DNA of 64,000 nt from Gluconacetobacter johannae (lineage in GTDB: Bacteria > Pseudomonadota > Alphaproteobacteria > Acetobacterales > Acetobacteraceae), in the NCBI RefSeq assembly GCF_014174305.1, contig NZ_JABEQH010000011.1, positions 1 to 64,000 of the forward strand, written 5' to 3'. Position 1 is the stretch's first letter. Each line of letters begins with the position of its first letter. The notes under the pieces are model-generated. The model did not search any database and was not told the origin of the DNA. It saw nothing but the letters and a program-made list of their open reading frames with translations. Shown here piece by piece: positions 62,191-64,000 of this stretch. A program made the translations under genes and the position numbers.

Positions 62191-62603
62191 GGCGCGCCCA
62201 CCCGCGCGCCCAGCCGCCGGGTGTGCAGCACCACCGCCCGACGCCCCCCCGACGGGGTCGCGTCGGGCCATGATTCGGTGACGTCCACCCGGTACAGCAC
62301 CATGGCGGAGCCATGGTCCGCCGTGCCCGACTGGTCGGGGACGATGCGGATCTGCCAGGTGAAGCCGCTGCCGTCGTCCCCGCCCTGCACCAGCGGGGCG
62401 ATCCGCAGGCCGTGACCCACCGCCGCCAGGTGCGACTGCGCGCGCGAGATCGCTTCCTCGGTGCGGTTGGACAGTTGCGTGGCCGCGATGCCGCCGATCA
62501 TCCCTTCGTAGACCACGCCCAGCGCCAGCATGGCGATGACGAAGGCGATCAGGACCTCGATCAGGGTGAAGCCGGCGTCGCGGTCGCGCATGACGGGGCT
62601 CAT
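62187..62603 (-). CDS. gspI: type II secretion minor pseudopilin GspI
   Basis: A 138-residue pseudopilin with DAGFTLIEVLIAFVIAMLAL, the class III signal, followed by QLSNRTEEAISRAQSHLAAV, the family helix. Length is typical for GspI. Four-base overlaps on both sides (gspH before, gspJ after) point to strict co-translation. Confidence 0.86.
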   Translation of the reverse strand: MSPVMRDRDAGFTLIEVLIAFVIAMLALGVVYEGMIGGIAATQLSNRTEEAISRAQSHLAAVGHGLRIAPLVQGGDDGSGFTWQIRIVPDQSGTADHGSAMVLYRVDVTESWPDATPSGGRRAVVLHTRRLGARVGAP

Positions 62604-63022
62604 GGCCCGTCCACGGTGACGGCGCCGGTCAGCCAGTTGGTGCGGAGGGTGACCTGCCGCCCCTGCTCGACCAGCCCCAGCCGGGCGCCGGAGGCGCTGC
62701 CGTCGGGGTAGAAGGTGACGCCCGTGGCGCTGCCGGCGGCCAGCGCCACGCCGCGCGGCAGGGCCTGGCGGGCGCCGCGCCCTGCCCCATAGTCCAAATG
62801 CACCGGGTCGATCGTGACCGTGGTGGCGGCGCCCGAGACGATCGCCTGCATCCGCGCCTGGCGCAGGGCCAGGGCCAGCGACTGCGCCGCGCCGCGCAGG
62901 TCCATCGTCGTGGAATGCAGCGGCCCGCGCGCGATCAGCATCGTGCCCACCAGGCCCAGGACCAGCACGACCACGATCATCTCGATGAGGGTGAACCCCG
63001 CGTCCCGCGCGCTATTTCGCAA
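62600..63022 (-). CDS. gspH: type II secretion minor pseudopilin GspH
   Basis: A 140-residue pseudopilin: DAGFTLIEMIVVVLVLGLVG, then LRGAAQSLALALRQARMQAI as in GspH, with GVTFYPDGSASGARLGL near the C-terminus. It appears to start with TTG at 63022, inside the end of gspF (overlap 11 bases); no upstream ATG or GTG is in frame before the signal. The major pseudopilin gspG is not between gspF and gspH, where it often lies. Confidence 0.85.
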   Translation of the reverse strand: MRNSARDAGFTLIEMIVVVLVLGLVGTMLIARGPLHSTTMDLRGAAQSLALALRQARMQAIVSGAATTVTIDPVHLDYGAGRGARQALPRGVALAAGSATGVTFYPDGSASGARLGLVEQGRQVTLRTNWLTGAVTVDGP

Positions 63023-64000
63023 GGTCGTTCAAGCTCAGCATGGCCAGCAGCAGCGACGACACGATGCCCGCGACCAGCAGGCCCATGACGATGGTGATGG
63101 CGGGCACCAGCAGGGCGACCAGGCGCTGGGTGACGATACGCACCTGGTCTTCGTGAATGTCGGCGGCCCGCAGCGCCATCGGCCCCAGCCGGGCGGTTTC
63201 CTCGCCCAGCCGCAGCAGATGGACGGTGCGGCGAGGAAACAGCGCAGCCGCTTCCAGCGCGCCGGACAGGCCGCGCCCGCCCTTGGCGCTCTGCGTCGCC
63301 GCGTCGATGGCCCGCACGGCCGCCAGGTTGGTGATGGCCCCCCGCACGATCGACAGCGCCGCCAGGATGGGCACCCCGTTTTCCAGCAGCGTGCCCAGGA
63401 TGCGGGCGAAGCGGGCGGCCAGGATTTCGCGCAGCAGCGCGCCGAGGCCCGGCAGCGTCAGCAGCCAGCCGTCCACCCGCAGCTTCGCCGCCGGACGCCG
63501 CAGGATGGCCCGGCCCGCCACGACCAGCGCCAGCAGGACCAGCGGGATCAGGATGCCGTAGCGGCCCAGCACGTCGCCGGCCCCGATCATCAGGCGCGTC
63601 GAGGCCGGCAGCACCGCCCCGTTCTGCGCGAACAGGGGGGTGAACTGCGGCAGCACGTCGGTCAGCAGCAGGTAGATCGAGCCGCAGGCCGCCAGCGTCA
63701 GGATGGCGGGATAGATCAGGGCGGACTGTACGGTGGCGGCCAGGGCGCGCTCGCGCTCCTGCAAGGCCGCCAGCCTGTCCATGGTGGGGGCCAGGTCGCC
63801 CCCGGCCTCGGCCGCGCGGACCATGCCGACATACAGCGGCGGAAAGCTGCCGGGATAGCGCCCCAGGGCGACATGCAGCGCCTGGCCGTCGCGCACCATG
63901 GCGCGGACCCCGTCGCACACCGCGCGCACCCGCGCGCTGGGCGCGGTTTCCACCAGGAAGCGCAAGGCCCGGTCGATATCCTGCCCCGCGCCCAGCATGA
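63012..64000 (-). CDS. gspF: type II secretion inner-membrane protein GspF, 5' end outside window
   Basis: At least 328 residues of a GspF/PilC protein, cut by the right edge; the family is about 400 residues, so roughly 70 N-terminal ones are missing. Two T2SF repeats are visible, with helices such as SALIYPAILTLAACGSIYLL and LVALLVPAITIVMGLLVAGI and the platform motif RFARILGTLLENGVPILAAL. It is the polytopic platform protein driven by GspE. It opens the visible part of the secretion operon. Confidence 0.92.
   Translation of the reverse strand, partial: MLGAGQDIDRALRFLVETAPSARVRAVCDGVRAMVRDGQALHVALGRYPGSFPPLYVGMVRAAEAGGDLAPTMDRLAALQERERALAATVQSALIYPAILTLAACGSIYLLLTDVLPQFTPLFAQNGAVLPASTRLMIGAGDVLGRYGILIPLVLLALVVAGRAILRRPAAKLRVDGWLLTLPGLGALLREILAARFARILGTLLENGVPILAALSIVRGAITNLAAVRAIDAATQSAKGGRGLSGALEAAALFPRRTVHLLRLGEETARLGPMALRAADIHEDQVRIVTQRLVALLVPAITIVMGLLVAGIVSSLLLAMLSLNDLAK

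Overview
This is a 64-kb, very G+C-rich stretch that looks like a chromosome segment of an acetic acid bacterium (Acetobacteraceae, Gluconacetobacter/Komagataeibacter-like). That is an inference from codon bias, the dense runs of overlapping genes, the protein sequences, and a family of structured intergenic repeats of a kind I associate with this group. Most long antisense reading frames are shadows caused by the high G+C. I see no rRNA, no CRISPR array and no intact insertion sequence.

Layout. 1-4.5 kb: the end of a Sel1-repeat gene, a 164-bp palindromic MITE-like element, and a type I secretion pair (HlyD adaptor plus an ABC exporter with a degenerate C39-like domain). 4.6-8.8 kb: a CobW-like fragment gene beside cobalamin-dependent methionine synthase (metH). 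8.9-19.4 kb: a surface-polysaccharide locus. Its core is a seven-gene minus-strand operon in which every junction overlaps: glycosyltransferase, rfbF, rfbG, rfbH, an epimerase-FkbM methyltransferase fusion and a split transketolase. It is flanked by lower-G+C genes (DUF707-like protein, zinc-knuckle methyltransferase, GT25). I infer a CDP-3,6-dideoxyhexose pathway that may end in a branched-chain sugar. 19.6-30.3 kb: housekeeping genes (degenerate HisE-like protein, cvpA-purF, a catalytically odd SDR, ybaK, an OmpH-like protein, small secreted proteins, an orphan glycosyltransferase, xseA, purD). 30.4-33.2 kb: an arsRCBH arsenic operon with a palindromic operator over its start codon. 33.3-39.2 kb: a peptide/nickel-type ABC importer operon. 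39.2-44.1 kb: an Sco1-like protein, polA, a zinc-finger protein, a lipoprotein hydrolase and tRNA-Arg(CCG).

From 44.17 kb, directly after tRNA-Arg, lies a decayed tyrosine integrase and then lower-G+C cargo: a NodT outer-membrane factor, an ABC-2 permease, an RbbA-like double-ATPase/permease, an HlyD adaptor and PPK2. This looks like an old tRNA-targeted genomic island. 52.3-56.1 kb holds two paralogous lipoproteins of an apparently undescribed family on either side of a GMC oxidoreductase and the stub of a deleted epimerase gene. 56.1-64 kb is a type II secretion operon on the minus strand, transcribed F-H-I-J then L-M-C-D-K; gspF runs off the right edge.

Several proteins keep their fold motifs but lose hallmark residues (SDR, Sco1, HisE-like, CobW-like). 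Six copies of one structured repeat sit mainly at gene ends; one lies inside the importer operon against a ribosome-binding site.
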